In this document: positions 48,851 to 57,832 of the stretch, piece by piece
Layout of the letters: the number at the start of each line of letters is the position of its first letter
Position numbering within the stretch: position 1 is the first letter of the stretch
Assembly: GCF_001507335.1 (NCBI RefSeq)
Contig: NZ_LMAH01000007.1
Location: 1 to 64,000, forward strand
DNA: 64,000 nucleotides
Origin: Chryseobacterium sp. JAH
GTDB taxonomy: Bacteria; Bacteroidota; Bacteroidia; Flavobacteriales; Weeksellaceae
Direction: 5' to 3'
Notes under the pieces: generated by a model
Databases searched by the model: none
What the model was told of the DNA's origin: nothing
The model's input: the letters and a program-made list of their open reading frames with translations, nothing else
Translations under genes and position numbers: made by a program

Positions 48851-49063
48851 ATGCCAATCATCATCAACGTAGACGTCATGTTAGCGAAAAGAAAAATGCA
48901 GTCGCAGGAACTTGCAGAGAAAATAGGAATCACACAGGCCAATCTTTCCATCTTAAAAACCGGAAAAGCGAAAGCTATAAAACTTTCTACTTTAGAATCG
49001 ATCTGTAAAATTTTAGATTGCCAACCTGGAGATCTATTAGAATATACAAATAAATCTTATTAA
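48851..49063 (+). CDS. Small XRE-family helix-turn-helix regulator
   Basis: A 70-residue protein consisting of a single Cro/CI-type HTH: MLAKRKMQSQELAEKIGIT followed by QANLSILKTGKAKAIKLSTL and CKILDCQPGDLLEY. It resembles the YozG-type regulators encoded with DUF2975 proteins. It probably controls its own operon; the membrane partner may act as a signal input or target, which is inference. Confidence 0.9.
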   Translation: MPIIINVDVMLAKRKMQSQELAEKIGITQANLSILKTGKAKAIKLSTLESICKILDCQPGDLLEYTNKSY

Positions 49064-49141
49064 TTTTAATTCATTTGCTTGAAAAATTGTAATGTATAAT
49101 CAAATCGACATTTATTTCGTAAAATATATCAAAAAATGTAT

Positions 49142-49149
49142 TAGATTTG
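49142..49149 (+). promoter_or_regulatory. -7 element of ankyrin gene promoter (TAGATTTG)
   Basis: TAGATTTG matches TAnnTTTG. It is so close to the ATG at 49158 that the ATG at 49176 is the better start. Confidence 0.5.
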
Positions 49150-49175
49150 TATACTAAATGACAAAAATAAAATCT

Positions 49176-49613
49176 ATGAAAAAGGTTATATCGGTTACAC
49201 TACTTCTTGCCATCTCAATTTTCGCAAACGTGTTATTTGCACAAGAAATTTCTAAAGATCAGATGAGAATCTTCCAGACGGATAATCTTCAGGAATTTAA
49301 AAAAGTGTTTAAGAAAGATGATTTCAATAAATGTTTTGCTATCAAAGAAAATTCGTATGACCTACTGGCTTTAAGTGTAAAGTACGAAAGAAAAAATATT
49401 TTCAATTTCTTACTAGGCAATACTACAGATATCAACAGAATTTGTAACAATCAATCACCATTGATGGTAGCTGCAAGATATGGAAAAACAGAAATGGCTC
49501 AATCTTTATTGGTAAAAGGAGCAGATAAAACTCTTAAAAATACAAATGGGGAAACGGCAAAAGACTTTGCTATAAAATATGAAAAGACAAATCTTACAAA
49601 TATTCTTAAATAA
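49176..49613 (+). CDS. Secreted ankyrin-repeat protein
   Basis: About 145 residues from the ATG at 49176 (the ATG at 49158 would add six). A signal peptide (ends NVLFAQ) is followed by three to four ankyrin-type helical repeats, clearest at NQSPLMVAARYGKTEMAQSL and NTNGETAKDFAIKYEKTNL. Ankyrin domains bind other proteins; the partner is unknown. Probably periplasmic. A hairpin terminator follows. Confidence 0.82.
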   Translation: MKKVISVTLLLAISIFANVLFAQEISKDQMRIFQTDNLQEFKKVFKKDDFNKCFAIKENSYDLLALSVKYERKNIFNFLLGNTTDINRICNNQSPLMVAARYGKTEMAQSLLVKGADKTLKNTNGETAKDFAIKYEKTNLTNILK

Positions 49614-49637
49614 AAAATTTAGAAACTAAAAAATAAT

Positions 49638-49677
49638 TAAACCTTCTTTAGATGATCGCTGAAGAAGGTTTTTTTTG
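49638..49677 (+). terminator. Intrinsic terminator after ankyrin gene
   Basis: AACCTTCTT pairs with AAGAAGGTT around a 13-base loop, followed by a run of eight or more T. Confidence 0.85.
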
Positions 49678-49815
49678 TCATGTGAAGACTATGAACTTAT
49701 AGTAAATATCTTGTATGAAGGATCAGTTTTTATAAGCAGTTTAACAATCCTTATACTTTATTACTCCACGAATCACAGGTCTGGACGGAACTGATGTTCT
49801 TCCAAAAAACACCAA

Positions 49816-49823
49816 TAAATTTG
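49816..49823 (+). promoter_or_regulatory. -7 element of small T9SS cargo gene (TAAATTTG)
   Basis: TAAATTTG matches TAnnTTTG about 58 bases before the ATG at 49881. Confidence 0.45.
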
Positions 49824-49880
49824 ACACTTACCTCTTAAAGTATTTTTTTTATATAATTGTTAACTCCCCAAACTTTTACC

Positions 49881-50657
49881 ATGCACAAAATACTAATACT
49901 CATCGTAACTAGTCTTTTTTCTTTAGGAAGCGCACAACTTCCTACAATCAACGAAAATTTCAGTTCTTTTAATCAAATATTGCCATTTCCTCACAATGGC
50001 TGGACAATCGCTACAGTGCATAGCTCTGCAATCACTATCGGTTATTCTAATACGACGGGAAATCAATTTATACAAGCAAATGGCTTAAGTGCTCTTTGCT
50101 GTTCTTCAGTCAATATTCCTCAATATCTTTTCACACCCCAAATTGTTGCTCCAGACGGCACTAAAACCTTAAGTTTTGAAGTGCATCTTTCATCGCAGTT
50201 TAGTACTGCAACAACTGTAGAAGTGGGCTTGGTAAGCAATCCCTCAGATGTTTCAACCTTTACATCTATCGGAGTACCAGTTACAGTGCAGACAACAACA
50301 CCAATTACTATCTCCTACATTGTTCCCAATTCTACTAAGCAATATCTCGTTTTTAAGTTTATTTCACCAAGTAACAATTCTCAAACTATTATGGATAACG
50401 TGGTTTATGGTGGAAACTTATCTGTGGCAGATTCTTCAATTCATAACAACGCAAATTTTGTCGTGAAAGACAATATTCTTTTATTCTTAAACAAAGAAAA
50501 AATCTCCCACTTGAAGATTTATAATGCTGCAGGACAAATTGTTCTAAAATCTGGCAACAGTAACACATTTGATATTTCTTCGTTACATACAGGGATTTAT
50601 ACTTTTCAGGCAGTGACAGATAAGAAAACAAAATATATTTCTAAATTCAGAAAGTAG
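49881..50657 (+). CDS. T9SS-secreted protein with choice-of-anchor-like beta domain
   Basis: About 258 residues from the ATG at 49881. A signal peptide (ends LGSAQ) is followed by a beta-sandwich region (about 20-185) starting INENFSSFNQILPFPHNGW, reminiscent of cleaved-adhesin/choice-of-anchor J domains. The C-terminus is a type A T9SS sorting tail (HLKIYNAAGQIVLKSG ... YISKFRK). No catalytic motif is visible. Likely surface-bound or released by T9SS; role unknown. Confidence 0.78.
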   Translation: MHKILILIVTSLFSLGSAQLPTINENFSSFNQILPFPHNGWTIATVHSSAITIGYSNTTGNQFIQANGLSALCCSSVNIPQYLFTPQIVAPDGTKTLSFEVHLSSQFSTATTVEVGLVSNPSDVSTFTSIGVPVTVQTTTPITISYIVPNSTKQYLVFKFISPSNNSQTIMDNVVYGGNLSVADSSIHNNANFVVKDNILLFLNKEKISHLKIYNAAGQIVLKSGNSNTFDISSLHTGIYTFQAVTDKKTKYISKFRK

Positions 50658-50679
50658 TTAATGGAATTTAATATAACAA

Positions 50680-50714
50680 CTTCTCAACTTTTACAGTTTG
50701 GGGAGTTTTTTTTA
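50680..50714 (+). terminator. Probable intrinsic terminator
   Basis: AACTTCTC can pair with GGGGAGTT using three G-U pairs, followed by eight T. Moderate support. Confidence 0.55.
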
Positions 50715-50736
50715 TTCCCGAACCCTTCAAAAATCT

Positions 50737-50744
50737 TATCTTTG
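50737..50744 (+). promoter_or_regulatory. -7 element of aspS promoter (TATCTTTG)
   Basis: TATCTTTG matches TAnnTTTG about 90 bases before the chosen aspS ATG and downstream of the longest possible start, which argues against that longer start. Confidence 0.6.
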
Positions 50745-50834
50745 CACACGGAAATTCCAAAATTTCCAGTTCATCGTTTTAGGTCTGATACTCAAAACTT
50801 TAAACTACACATTCAAAACTTTAAACAAATTAGT

Positions 50835-52589
50835 ATGTTTCGATCGCACACCAACGGAGAATTGTCTCTGAAAAATCTTAATGAAGAAGTTACACTTTCA
50901 GGATGGGTACAGACCATTCGTGATAAAGGATTTATGATTTGGATAGATCTTCGGGACCGTTACGGAATTACTCAGTTAGTTTTTGATCAGGATCGTTCTT
51001 CAGCGGAATTGATGGAAAATGCCAAAAAATTAGGACGTGAATTTGTGATTCAGGTTACAGGGAAGGTTATTGAAAGAGTCAGCAAAAACCCCAATATTCC
51101 AACAGGAGAAATTGAAATTTTAGTTGAAAAATTAGAAGTTCTTAATGAATCTCAACTTCCACCTTTCACGATTGAAGATGAAACAGATGGTGGTGAAGAA
51201 TTAAGAATGAAATATCGTTATCTGGATATCAGAAGAGCTCCGGTAAGAGATAAATTGATTTTCCGTCACAAAATGGCGCAAAAGGTTAGAAATTATCTTT
51301 CAGACGAAGGATTTATCGAAGTTGAAACTCCGGTTTTAATCAAATCTACTCCGGAAGGAGCGAGAGATTTCGTTGTACCAAGCAGAATGAATCCTGGACA
51401 GTTTTACGCATTACCACAGTCTCCACAAACTTTCAAACAACTGTTGATGGTTGGTGGAATGGATAAATATTTCCAAATTGTAAAATGTTTCCGTGATGAA
51501 GATTTGAGAGCCGACAGACAGCCGGAATTTACCCAAATCGATTGCGAAATGGCTTTCGTAGATCAGGAAGATGTGATGAATGTTTTTGAAGGAATGACGA
51601 AAACGTTGATCAAAGACATTACAGGTCAGGAATTCGGAGCGTTCCCAAGAATGACGTTCGCGGATGCGATGCAGAAATACGGAAACGACAAACCGGATAT
51701 CCGTTTCGGAATGGAATTCGTAGAACTGAACGAATTAGTAAAAGGAAAAGACTTTAAAATATTCGATGACGCAGAATTGGTTGTCGGAATCAATGTAGAA
51801 GGTTGCGCAGATTACACAAGAAAACAAATCGATGAGCTTGTTGACTGGGTAAAAAGACCACAAATTGGAGCTTCGGGAATGGTGTGGGCAAAATTCCAGA
51901 ATGATGGGGTGAAAACTTCTTCTGTTAATAAATTCTACAACGAAGAAGATTTGGCAAAAATCATCGAGAAATTCGGAGCGAAAGAAGGCGATTTAATGTT
52001 GATCCTTTCAGGGAACGAGCACAAAGTAAGAACTCAGCTTTCCGCATTAAGAATGGAACTTGGAAACCGTTTGGGATTAAGAAAAGGAGATGTTTTCGCA
52101 CCACTTTGGGTTGTTGATTTCCCGTTATTGGAATTTGATGAAGAAAGCGGACGTTACCACGCAATGCACCACCCTTTCACCTCTCCAAAACCTGAAGATA
52201 TCCATTTATTGGAAACTGATCCGGGAAAAGCAAGAGCCAACGCTTACGATATGGTGTTGAACGGAAATGAAATTGGTGGAGGTTCTATCAGAATTTTCGA
52301 CAGAGATTTACAGTCAAGAATGTTTGATTTGTTAGGATTTACTAAAGAAGAAGCAGAAGCTCAGTTCGGATTCTTAATGAATGCCTTCAAATACGGAGCA
52401 CCTCCTCACGGTGGTTTAGCTTTCGGATTTGACCGTTTGGTAGCGATTCTTGACGGAAACGAAGTGATAAGAGATTACATCGCTTTCCCTAAGAATAATT
52501 CAGGACGAGATGTAATGATCGATGCGCCGGCAGCGATTGCTGATGAACAACTCGACGAACTGGAACTGAAATTGAATTTAAAAGCATAA
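50835..52589 (+). CDS. aspS: Aspartyl-tRNA synthetase
   Basis: A 584-residue class IIb synthetase from the ATG at 50835; the open frame extends 58 codons upstream but through the promoter. It has an N-terminal OB-fold anticodon-binding domain ([14 protein letters not shown] ... [18 protein letters not shown]), then class II motifs: [18 protein letters not shown] (motif 2) and a motif 3 region ending [16 protein letters not shown], with the bacterial GAD insertion between. It charges tRNA-Asp in protein synthesis. Canonical length. Confidence 0.97.
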   Translation: MFRSHTNGELSLKNLNEEVTLSGWVQTIRDKGFMIWIDLRDRYGITQLVFDQDRSSAELMENAKKLGREFVIQVTGKVIERVSKNPNIPTGEIEILVEKLEVLNESQLPPFTIEDETDGGEELRMKYRYLDIRRAPVRDKLIFRHKMAQKVRNYLSDEGFIEVETPVLIKSTPEGARDFVVPSRMNPGQFYALPQSPQTFKQLLMVGGMDKYFQIVKCFRDEDLRADRQPEFTQIDCEMAFVDQEDVMNVFEGMTKTLIKDITGQEFGAFPRMTFADAMQKYGNDKPDIRFGMEFVELNELVKGKDFKIFDDAELVVGINVEGCADYTRKQIDELVDWVKRPQIGASGMVWAKFQNDGVKTSSVNKFYNEEDLAKIIEKFGAKEGDLMLILSGNEHKVRTQLSALRMELGNRLGLRKGDVFAPLWVVDFPLLEFDEESGRYHAMHHPFTSPKPEDIHLLETDPGKARANAYDMVLNGNEIGGGSIRIFDRDLQSRMFDLLGFTKEEAEAQFGFLMNAFKYGAPPHGGLAFGFDRLVAILDGNEVIRDYIAFPKNNSGRDVMIDAPAAIADEQLDELELKLNLKA

Positions 52590-52593
52590 ATTA

Positions 52594-52621
52594 GAAGCGG
52601 AGATTTTTTCTCCGCTTTTTT
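52594..52621 (+). terminator. Intrinsic terminator after aspS
   Basis: AAGCGGAGA pairs with TCTCCGCTT around a T-rich loop, followed by a T-run. The next gene starts four bases later. Confidence 0.82.
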
Positions 52622-52624
52622 ATT

Positions 52625-53155
52625 ATGAAAATATTGATTTCAACACTTACGACATTTGGATATATTTCTGCAATAATCGGAGTTATAAGTCTGATTTTGT
52701 TATTAATAAAAAAATCTACATACTATCCTTCAAATAGACAAGAAGAGATTTTAGATAAAATGGGCAAACTAAAATATATTGCTGGAATTTTTATTACAAT
52801 AAGCACCACTTGTTTTCTCGGATCAAAAGAATTGATAAAGCAAGATTTTAGAAAAGCTTTAAACGAAAATAAAATTATTTCAACAGAGTTAGACAACACA
52901 TTTTTTAGTCAAGATGACATGAAGTCCGTTTTCAGAAACTTTGAATCTACCGAAGGACGTTTTAGGTGCGAAAATTATAGTGGGTTTATTAACTTTGAAA
53001 GTGGAGAAAACATCCCAATAGAAGTCTTCAGACACTGTTATGAGAAAAACAGATATATCATCATTTCAAAAAAATACAGTATTGACGCTACAATTGGAGA
53101 TATAAGAACCTCTGCATTTGATTTCATTAAATCTGACAGTATTACATCTCAATAA
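52625..53155 (+). CDS. Unknown protein with two N-terminal membrane helices
   Basis: A 176-residue protein with two hydrophobic helices (about residues 7-28 and 50-66) and a C-terminal soluble domain of about 100 residues, with paired aromatics and one Cys pair (RCENYSGF ... RHCYEKNR). I do not recognise the family. It starts directly after the aspS terminator, and a small gene follows six bases downstream, so the two may be co-expressed. Confidence 0.65.
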   Translation: MKILISTLTTFGYISAIIGVISLILLLIKKSTYYPSNRQEEILDKMGKLKYIAGIFITISTTCFLGSKELIKQDFRKALNENKIISTELDNTFFSQDDMKSVFRNFESTEGRFRCENYSGFINFESGENIPIEVFRHCYEKNRYIIISKKYSIDATIGDIRTSAFDFIKSDSITSQ

Positions 53156-53161
53156 TAAATA

Positions 53162-53389
53162 ATGACCAAACAAGAATTCATTCACTTCATGGAAAATCTC
53201 AAAACAGATTTCATCGAAAATAAAGAAAAGTGGGAAAATAAAACCATTGAAGATTATCTGGAAGCTATGTCTCGTTATGTTGAAGACATTGATGGATATT
53301 ACGAAAACACAAATCAGGATATTGACTTAGAAAAAATTGATTGGAAAGTATTTGCTGACCTTTTGAAAGGCAGCTCGATTTATGAATAA
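53162..53389 (+). CDS. Small acidic protein, DUF7660-like
   Basis: A 75-residue acidic, soluble protein (ENKTIEDYLEAMSRYVEDID then WKVFADLLKGSSIYE). The pattern of an N-terminal amphipathic helix, WENKT, YVEDIDGYY and a C-terminal FADLLKG resembles a small uncharacterised family (DUF7660-like). Such proteins turn up as accessory genes near toxin immunity loci, but nothing here confirms that role. It has no obvious partner beyond the gene just upstream. Confidence 0.6.
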   Translation: MTKQEFIHFMENLKTDFIENKEKWENKTIEDYLEAMSRYVEDIDGYYENTNQDIDLEKIDWKVFADLLKGSSIYE

Positions 53390-53484
53390 ATTTCAATAAT
53401 TTTAAATTAAAAACTTAAATCTAACATTTAAATAAATAATTTCCCACGGCACAATCATTGCAAGTTTTACTAAAAAGAAAAACA

Positions 53485-54270
53485 ATGAAAGCAATTTGGA
53501 ACGGTGCCATTGGTTTTGGCTTAGTCAATATTCCTGTGAAGATTTATTCTGCAACGGAAACCAGCAAACTGGATCTTGATATGCTGGATAAATCTGATTT
53601 TTCTAATATTAAATTTAAAAGAGTCAACGAAAAAACGGGTAAGGAAGTCAAATGGGCAAACATTGTAAAAGGTTTTCTTATAGACGATAAATACGTTGTT
53701 CTGGAAGATGAAGATTACGAAGCCGCAAGTCCTGAAAAGACGAAAATACTCGGCATCGAACACTTTGTGAAAGAAGCGGAAGTCGATTCTGTTTATTTTG
53801 AAACTCCTTATTTTCTGGAACCTCAAAAGAATGGTGAAAATGCCTACAGACTTTTAATCAAAGCTTTGCAGCAAACTAAAATGGTCGGTATCGGAACGTT
53901 TGTTCTACGCGACACTGAGGCGATCGGGATGATCCGTCCTTATAATGATGATGTTCTGGTATTAAACCGATTGAGATTTGATCAGGAAATCCGGGATTAT
54001 AAACAACTGAAAATTCCTGCTAAAAAAGCACCGAAACCAGCAGAGCTAAAGATGGCAAAGAATCTGATCGAGCAACTCTCCGAGCCTTTTGATCCTACTT
54101 TTTATAAAAATACTTATTCCGAAGAATTACTTAAAATCATTAAGAAAAAAGCCAAAGGTAAATCTGTTAAACTGAAAAAATCTGAACCTGCGAAACAGGG
54201 CAAAGTGATCGATTTAATGGCACAACTGAAGGCCAGCTTGCAAACTCCAAAATCTAAAAACGCTTCCTGA
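53485..54270 (+). CDS. ku: Ku DNA end-binding protein of NHEJ
   Basis: About 261 residues from the ATG at 53485, matching bacterial Ku: MKAIWNGAIGFGLVNIPVKI, then EDEDYEAASPEKTKILGIEHFV, PYFLEPQ and GIGTFVLRD. Bacterial Ku homodimers ring DNA ends and recruit LigD. The C-terminal about 40 residues are lysine-rich, as in many bacterial Ku proteins. The LigD phosphoesterase gene starts two bases after its stop, so the two form an operon. Confidence 0.95.
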   Translation: MKAIWNGAIGFGLVNIPVKIYSATETSKLDLDMLDKSDFSNIKFKRVNEKTGKEVKWANIVKGFLIDDKYVVLEDEDYEAASPEKTKILGIEHFVKEAEVDSVYFETPYFLEPQKNGENAYRLLIKALQQTKMVGIGTFVLRDTEAIGMIRPYNDDVLVLNRLRFDQEIRDYKQLKIPAKKAPKPAELKMAKNLIEQLSEPFDPTFYKNTYSEELLKIIKKKAKGKSVKLKKSEPAKQGKVIDLMAQLKASLQTPKSKNAS

Positions 54271-54272
54271 TC

Positions 54273-54875
54273 ATGGCTCTTAAAGATTACAACGATAAAC
54301 GAAAGTTCGATAAAACCACCGAACCCAAAGGAAAAACAAAAAAAAGTGATGACAAGCTAATTTTTGTGATCCAAAGACATGCAGCCTCACGACTGCATTA
54401 TGATTTCCGTTTGGAAATGGAAGGTGTTCTGAAAAGCTGGGCAGTTCCGAAAGGGCCATCATTAAATCCGGATGACAAACGGCTGGCGATGATGGTGGAA
54501 GATCATCCGTACGATTACAAAGATTTTGAAGGTAATATTCCTGAAGGAAATTATGGCGCCGGACAGGTGGAAATATGGGACAGCGGAACCTACGAACCTC
54601 TGGATGATACAAGCAAACTTTCTGAAGAAAAAGAACTTTTGAAAGAGCTAAAAAGCGGTTCGCTGAAATTTATTTTACACGGCAAAAAACTGAAAGGAGA
54701 ATTTGCTTTGGTCAAAATGAAAAATGCCGAAAACAATTCATGGCTTCTCATTAAACATAAAGACAAATTTGCTGAAGATGAATATGATGCTGAAGAAAAT
54801 CTTTCGCCGAAATCATTAGTTTCAAAATTTATCGAGGAAAAAAAAAGCCTAAAAAACAGCAAAAAGAAGTCATAA
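54273..54875 (+). CDS. ligD: LigD 3'-phosphoesterase domain (5' part of a split ligD)
   Basis: A 200-residue frame equal to the LigD 3'-phosphoesterase module: VIQRHAASRLHYDFRLEMEG (His and Arg active-site residues), SWAVPKGPS, VEDHPYDYKDFEGNIPEGNYG, WDSGTYEPL, LHGKKLKGEFALVK and WLLIKHKD. In family members of PE-LIG-POL type this module is followed in the same polypeptide by ligase and polymerase domains. Here the frame ends at a TAA 29 bases after a run of nine A (54838-54846). The ligase frame is open back through that run, so a one-base slip in the run would join them. The product as written would be a free phosphoesterase. Confidence 0.9.
   Translation: MALKDYNDKRKFDKTTEPKGKTKKSDDKLIFVIQRHAASRLHYDFRLEMEGVLKSWAVPKGPSLNPDDKRLAMMVEDHPYDYKDFEGNIPEGNYGAGQVEIWDSGTYEPLDDTSKLSEEKELLKELKSGSLKFILHGKKLKGEFALVKMKNAENNSWLLIKHKDKFAEDEYDAEENLSPKSLVSKFIEEKKSLKNSKKKS
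54838..54846 (+). other. A9 run at the ligD frame junction
   Basis: Nine consecutive A residues. Continuity from the phosphoesterase frame (GAG GAA AAA ...) to the ligase frame (... AAG CCT AAA) needs ten, or a -1 slip. The upstream zero-frame codons read A AAA AAA, a slippery heptamer. Runs of this length also allow RNA polymerase slippage. No stem-loop stimulator is apparent downstream. Confidence 0.75.
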
Positions 54876-54913
54876 CTTCCGAAACCAAACCTAAATTTCA
54901 ACGGTTCAATTCT

Positions 54914-56842
54914 TTGGTGGATGAGAAGAAATTAGAAAAATTCATCAAACCAATGCTCGCAAAATCTTCTGAAGAAGCATTCGACGACGAAGACTGGATT
55001 TTTGAAATTAAATGGGACGGTTACCGTGCAGTAGCCGATCTAAGCAAAAAACAGCCGTTATTTTATTCCAGAAATGGAATTTCATTTTTATCTAAATTCA
55101 ATTCTATTACCGAAGATTTTAGTCAGCAGAAACATCACATGATTTTGGATGGTGAAATTGTTGCTTACGACGAAAACGGAAAACCAAGCTTTCAGCTATT
55201 GCAGCAGATTGGCGACAATCCCGATTTGGCTTTGACGTATCAGGTTTTTGACCTTTTGTGGCTGAATGGTCATTCTACCGAAGAACTTCCCTTAATTCAG
55301 CGCAAAGAGCTTTTAAAAGATGCTTTAACTGAAACTGATCTGATCAAATTCTGCGACCATGTTCCTGAAAAAGGAATTGAGTTTTTTAATCAAATGAAAA
55401 AAATGCAGCTGGAAGGCATGATTGCCAAGAAAGCCGATAGCGTCTATACCGAAAGCTCCCGAAGCACCGACTGGCTCAAAATAAAATTCACCAATACTGA
55501 AGAAGCAATTATCTGCGGTTTCACAGAACCAAAAGGTTCCAGACAGGGTTTTGGCGCTCTGATTTTAGGAAAATATATCGACGGGAAACTGATCTATTCC
55601 GGACATACAGGATCAGGTTTTAACAATGAGTTGCTCAATCAGATTCATGAGCGGCTGAAAAAACTGGTGGTAAAATCGTCACCATTTGAGACGGTTCCGA
55701 AAACCAATATGCCTGTAACATGGACCAAACCTGAGTTGGTCTGTGAAATTAAATTCTCAGAAATCACAAAAGACGGAATGTTCAGACATCCTGTATTTGT
55801 AGCGATCCGTGAAGATAAAGAGGCAAAAGAAATCAATAATTCAGTTAAGAAACCTGCTCACAAAACTTCAAAATCCAAAACTATGAAGACTAAAAAATCA
55901 TCCGAAAACACAGAAGATGCCAGTGAAAAAGACAATGAAATTACGCTAAACCGTCACAAAATAAAACTGACCAATCAGGACAAAATCTATTTTCCAAAAG
56001 ACAAAATCAGCAAAGGCGACGTGGTGGATTATTATCAGTCGGTAGCAGATTACATTTTACCGCATCTGAAAAACCGGCCGCTTTCACTAAACCGTTTTCC
56101 GAGTGGAATCGATCATTCCGGATTTTACCAGAAAGATGCAGGAGATTCTTTTCCGGACTGGATTAAAACAACCAAAGTACATTCCGAGTCCACCGACAAA
56201 TACATAGATTACGCCATCTGCAACGATAAAGCAACTTTAGCTTATCTCAATAATTTGGGCTGTATCGATTTCAATCCGTGGAATTCTTCCCTTCCCGATC
56301 TCGAACACCCCGATTATCTGGTTTTGGATCTTGATCCGTCGAAGAAAAACACTTTTGATCATGTAATTGAAACGGCTCAGCAAGTCAAGGAAATTTTAGA
56401 TTTAATTAAAATAAAAGGCTACTGCAAAACTTCAGGAAGCACAGGAATTCATATCTACATTCCGATGGGTTGTGGTTACGATTATGATCAGGTGAAAGAT
56501 TTTGCGCTGATCCTGATGCAGCAGGTTCATGAAAAGCTTCCGAAAATTACAACCCTGGAACGAAGTCTGCAAAAAAGAGATGACAAAAAAATCTACCTCG
56601 ACTATCTTCAAAACCGACAGGGACAAACTTTAGCCAGCGTTTACAGCCTCAGACCCAAAGAAGGTGCGGCAGTTTCGATGCCGATTGAATGGGACGAACT
56701 GAAGAAAGATTTAAAACCAACGGATTTCAATATTGAAAATGCTCTGGAAAGAATTAAAGTGAAGGGAGATTTGTTTAAACCTGTTTTAGGAAAGGGGATT
56801 GATATGATGAAGGCGCTGGAATTGTTGCAGGGTATTGAGTAA
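54914..56842 (+). CDS. ligD: LigD ligase and polymerase domains (3' part of a split ligD)
   Basis: A 642-residue frame with a TTG as its first usable start. The ATP-dependent DNA ligase domain (about 8-300) has the nucleotidyl-lysine motif EIKWDGYRA, DGEIVAYDENGK, EGMIAKKADS and WLKIKF. The primase-polymerase domain (about 345-640) has LVLDLDPS (metal-binding Asp pair) and SGSTGIHIYIP. The upstream codons of this frame (KKPKKQQKEVITSETKPK and on) form a plausible linker to the phosphoesterase. With one extra base in the A run the joined protein would be about 856 residues in PE-LIG-POL order, the usual size for such LigD. It seals and fills broken ends with Ku. Confidence 0.9.
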   Translation: MVDEKKLEKFIKPMLAKSSEEAFDDEDWIFEIKWDGYRAVADLSKKQPLFYSRNGISFLSKFNSITEDFSQQKHHMILDGEIVAYDENGKPSFQLLQQIGDNPDLALTYQVFDLLWLNGHSTEELPLIQRKELLKDALTETDLIKFCDHVPEKGIEFFNQMKKMQLEGMIAKKADSVYTESSRSTDWLKIKFTNTEEAIICGFTEPKGSRQGFGALILGKYIDGKLIYSGHTGSGFNNELLNQIHERLKKLVVKSSPFETVPKTNMPVTWTKPELVCEIKFSEITKDGMFRHPVFVAIREDKEAKEINNSVKKPAHKTSKSKTMKTKKSSENTEDASEKDNEITLNRHKIKLTNQDKIYFPKDKISKGDVVDYYQSVADYILPHLKNRPLSLNRFPSGIDHSGFYQKDAGDSFPDWIKTTKVHSESTDKYIDYAICNDKATLAYLNNLGCIDFNPWNSSLPDLEHPDYLVLDLDPSKKNTFDHVIETAQQVKEILDLIKIKGYCKTSGSTGIHIYIPMGCGYDYDQVKDFALILMQQVHEKLPKITTLERSLQKRDDKKIYLDYLQNRQGQTLASVYSLRPKEGAAVSMPIEWDELKKDLKPTDFNIENALERIKVKGDLFKPVLGKGIDMMKALELLQGIE

Positions 56843-56869
56843 AACAATACTTTTGAAAAAACACTTAAT

Positions 56870-57829
56870 ATGAAAAGTAAATCATTCTTAATTGTATTTC
56901 TATTTGCACAGATATTCTTCAACGCTCAAATCAAACAATTATTGTACGATAAAGTACTCAGTTACTCAATAAAAGAAGACAATAATTTTAACGTTTATGG
57001 TAGCACATCGGGAGCAGGTAATCTAATAATTGGATACGGTGAAAATTGGGAAACTACTTATGTTAAGAATTTTACTTGGCAATACAAAAAAAATATTCTT
57101 AATGGATATTTGATGAACAACAAATATCTACATCAAAATGGAAGTACATTAGCCGATAATTTCTTGGAAGTAACCCTAAAAAAAGATCTTAATCTTTACA
57201 ATGTTGGTTCTTTTAAAAACTGTATTGCGTACAAAGGCTCATTCAAAGAAAATAAAAACGAGAATAAATTCATGATTTATTGTATGCAAATGGATGATAA
57301 CTATGATTACTCAGAAATGAACAGTCTTTTATTTACAACGCAGCTCGGGATTAATCTTGAAGATTTACCAAAAAATAACATCGTCGTAAAAGCAGTTCTA
57401 GTTGATAAGCATGGTGAAGCTACAGTCAATTTCTTAGATTTGATTGAAACTATAAATCCACCCCACAAGTTGTACTATAACAACGATTATATTGAAGCAT
57501 ATATCAACGACAAACCCTCTCCAAAAGATAAAAAAACAGCACCATATTATTGTAAATTTATTATCGAGGAAGTTTATCTTTCTAATGAACTTGATAAAAG
57601 GCTCAATCAATTTATGAATGAAATGGATATTTATTATAATGAATTTGGCTACATTGATATTAATGATCAAAATAAATTCTACGATTCAGAAATCCAAAGA
57701 TTAGCAATTTTTTATAAAAAACATAATCATTTGAACTCAAAACAAATAGAAAAATTTACATCAACCTTGAAAAAGCTGAAAACAAGTAAAAAAGAAGCAG
57801 ACTTTTTTTGGGTTAAGGATGCTTATTAA
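56870..57829 (+). CDS. Secreted protein of unknown function
   Basis: A 319-residue exported protein with a signal peptide (ends IFFNAQ). The body is a mix of beta-like and helical stretches rich in Asn, Lys and Tyr, with no motif I recognise. The final segment (LKKLKTSKKEADFFWVKD) is not a T9SS tail. It follows ligD by 27 bases, but a link to end joining is unlikely for an exported protein. It meets the SDR gene tail to tail. Confidence 0.65.
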   Translation: MKSKSFLIVFLFAQIFFNAQIKQLLYDKVLSYSIKEDNNFNVYGSTSGAGNLIIGYGENWETTYVKNFTWQYKKNILNGYLMNNKYLHQNGSTLADNFLEVTLKKDLNLYNVGSFKNCIAYKGSFKENKNENKFMIYCMQMDDNYDYSEMNSLLFTTQLGINLEDLPKNNIVVKAVLVDKHGEATVNFLDLIETINPPHKLYYNNDYIEAYINDKPSPKDKKTAPYYCKFIIEEVYLSNELDKRLNQFMNEMDIYYNEFGYIDINDQNKFYDSEIQRLAIFYKKHNHLNSKQIEKFTSTLKKLKTSKKEADFFWVKDAY

Positions 57830-57832
57830 ATA

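Noticed and set aside
49745..49880. Short open stretch reading ITPRITGLDGTDVLPKNT ahead of the small T9SS gene
   Set aside because: Protein-like by eye, but it has no start codon, begins after a stop at 49742-49744 and overlaps the promoter of the next gene. Not enough to call a gene remnant.
54838..54870. Programmed -1 ribosomal frameshift in ligD as an established feature
   Set aside because: The slippery run is present, but no downstream stem-loop and no clear upstream stimulator were found, so it is listed only as one of several explanations.
52625..57829. NHEJ region as a mobile island
   Set aside because: No integrase, direct repeats, tRNA junction or obvious base-composition shift; Ku and LigD are common in this family.
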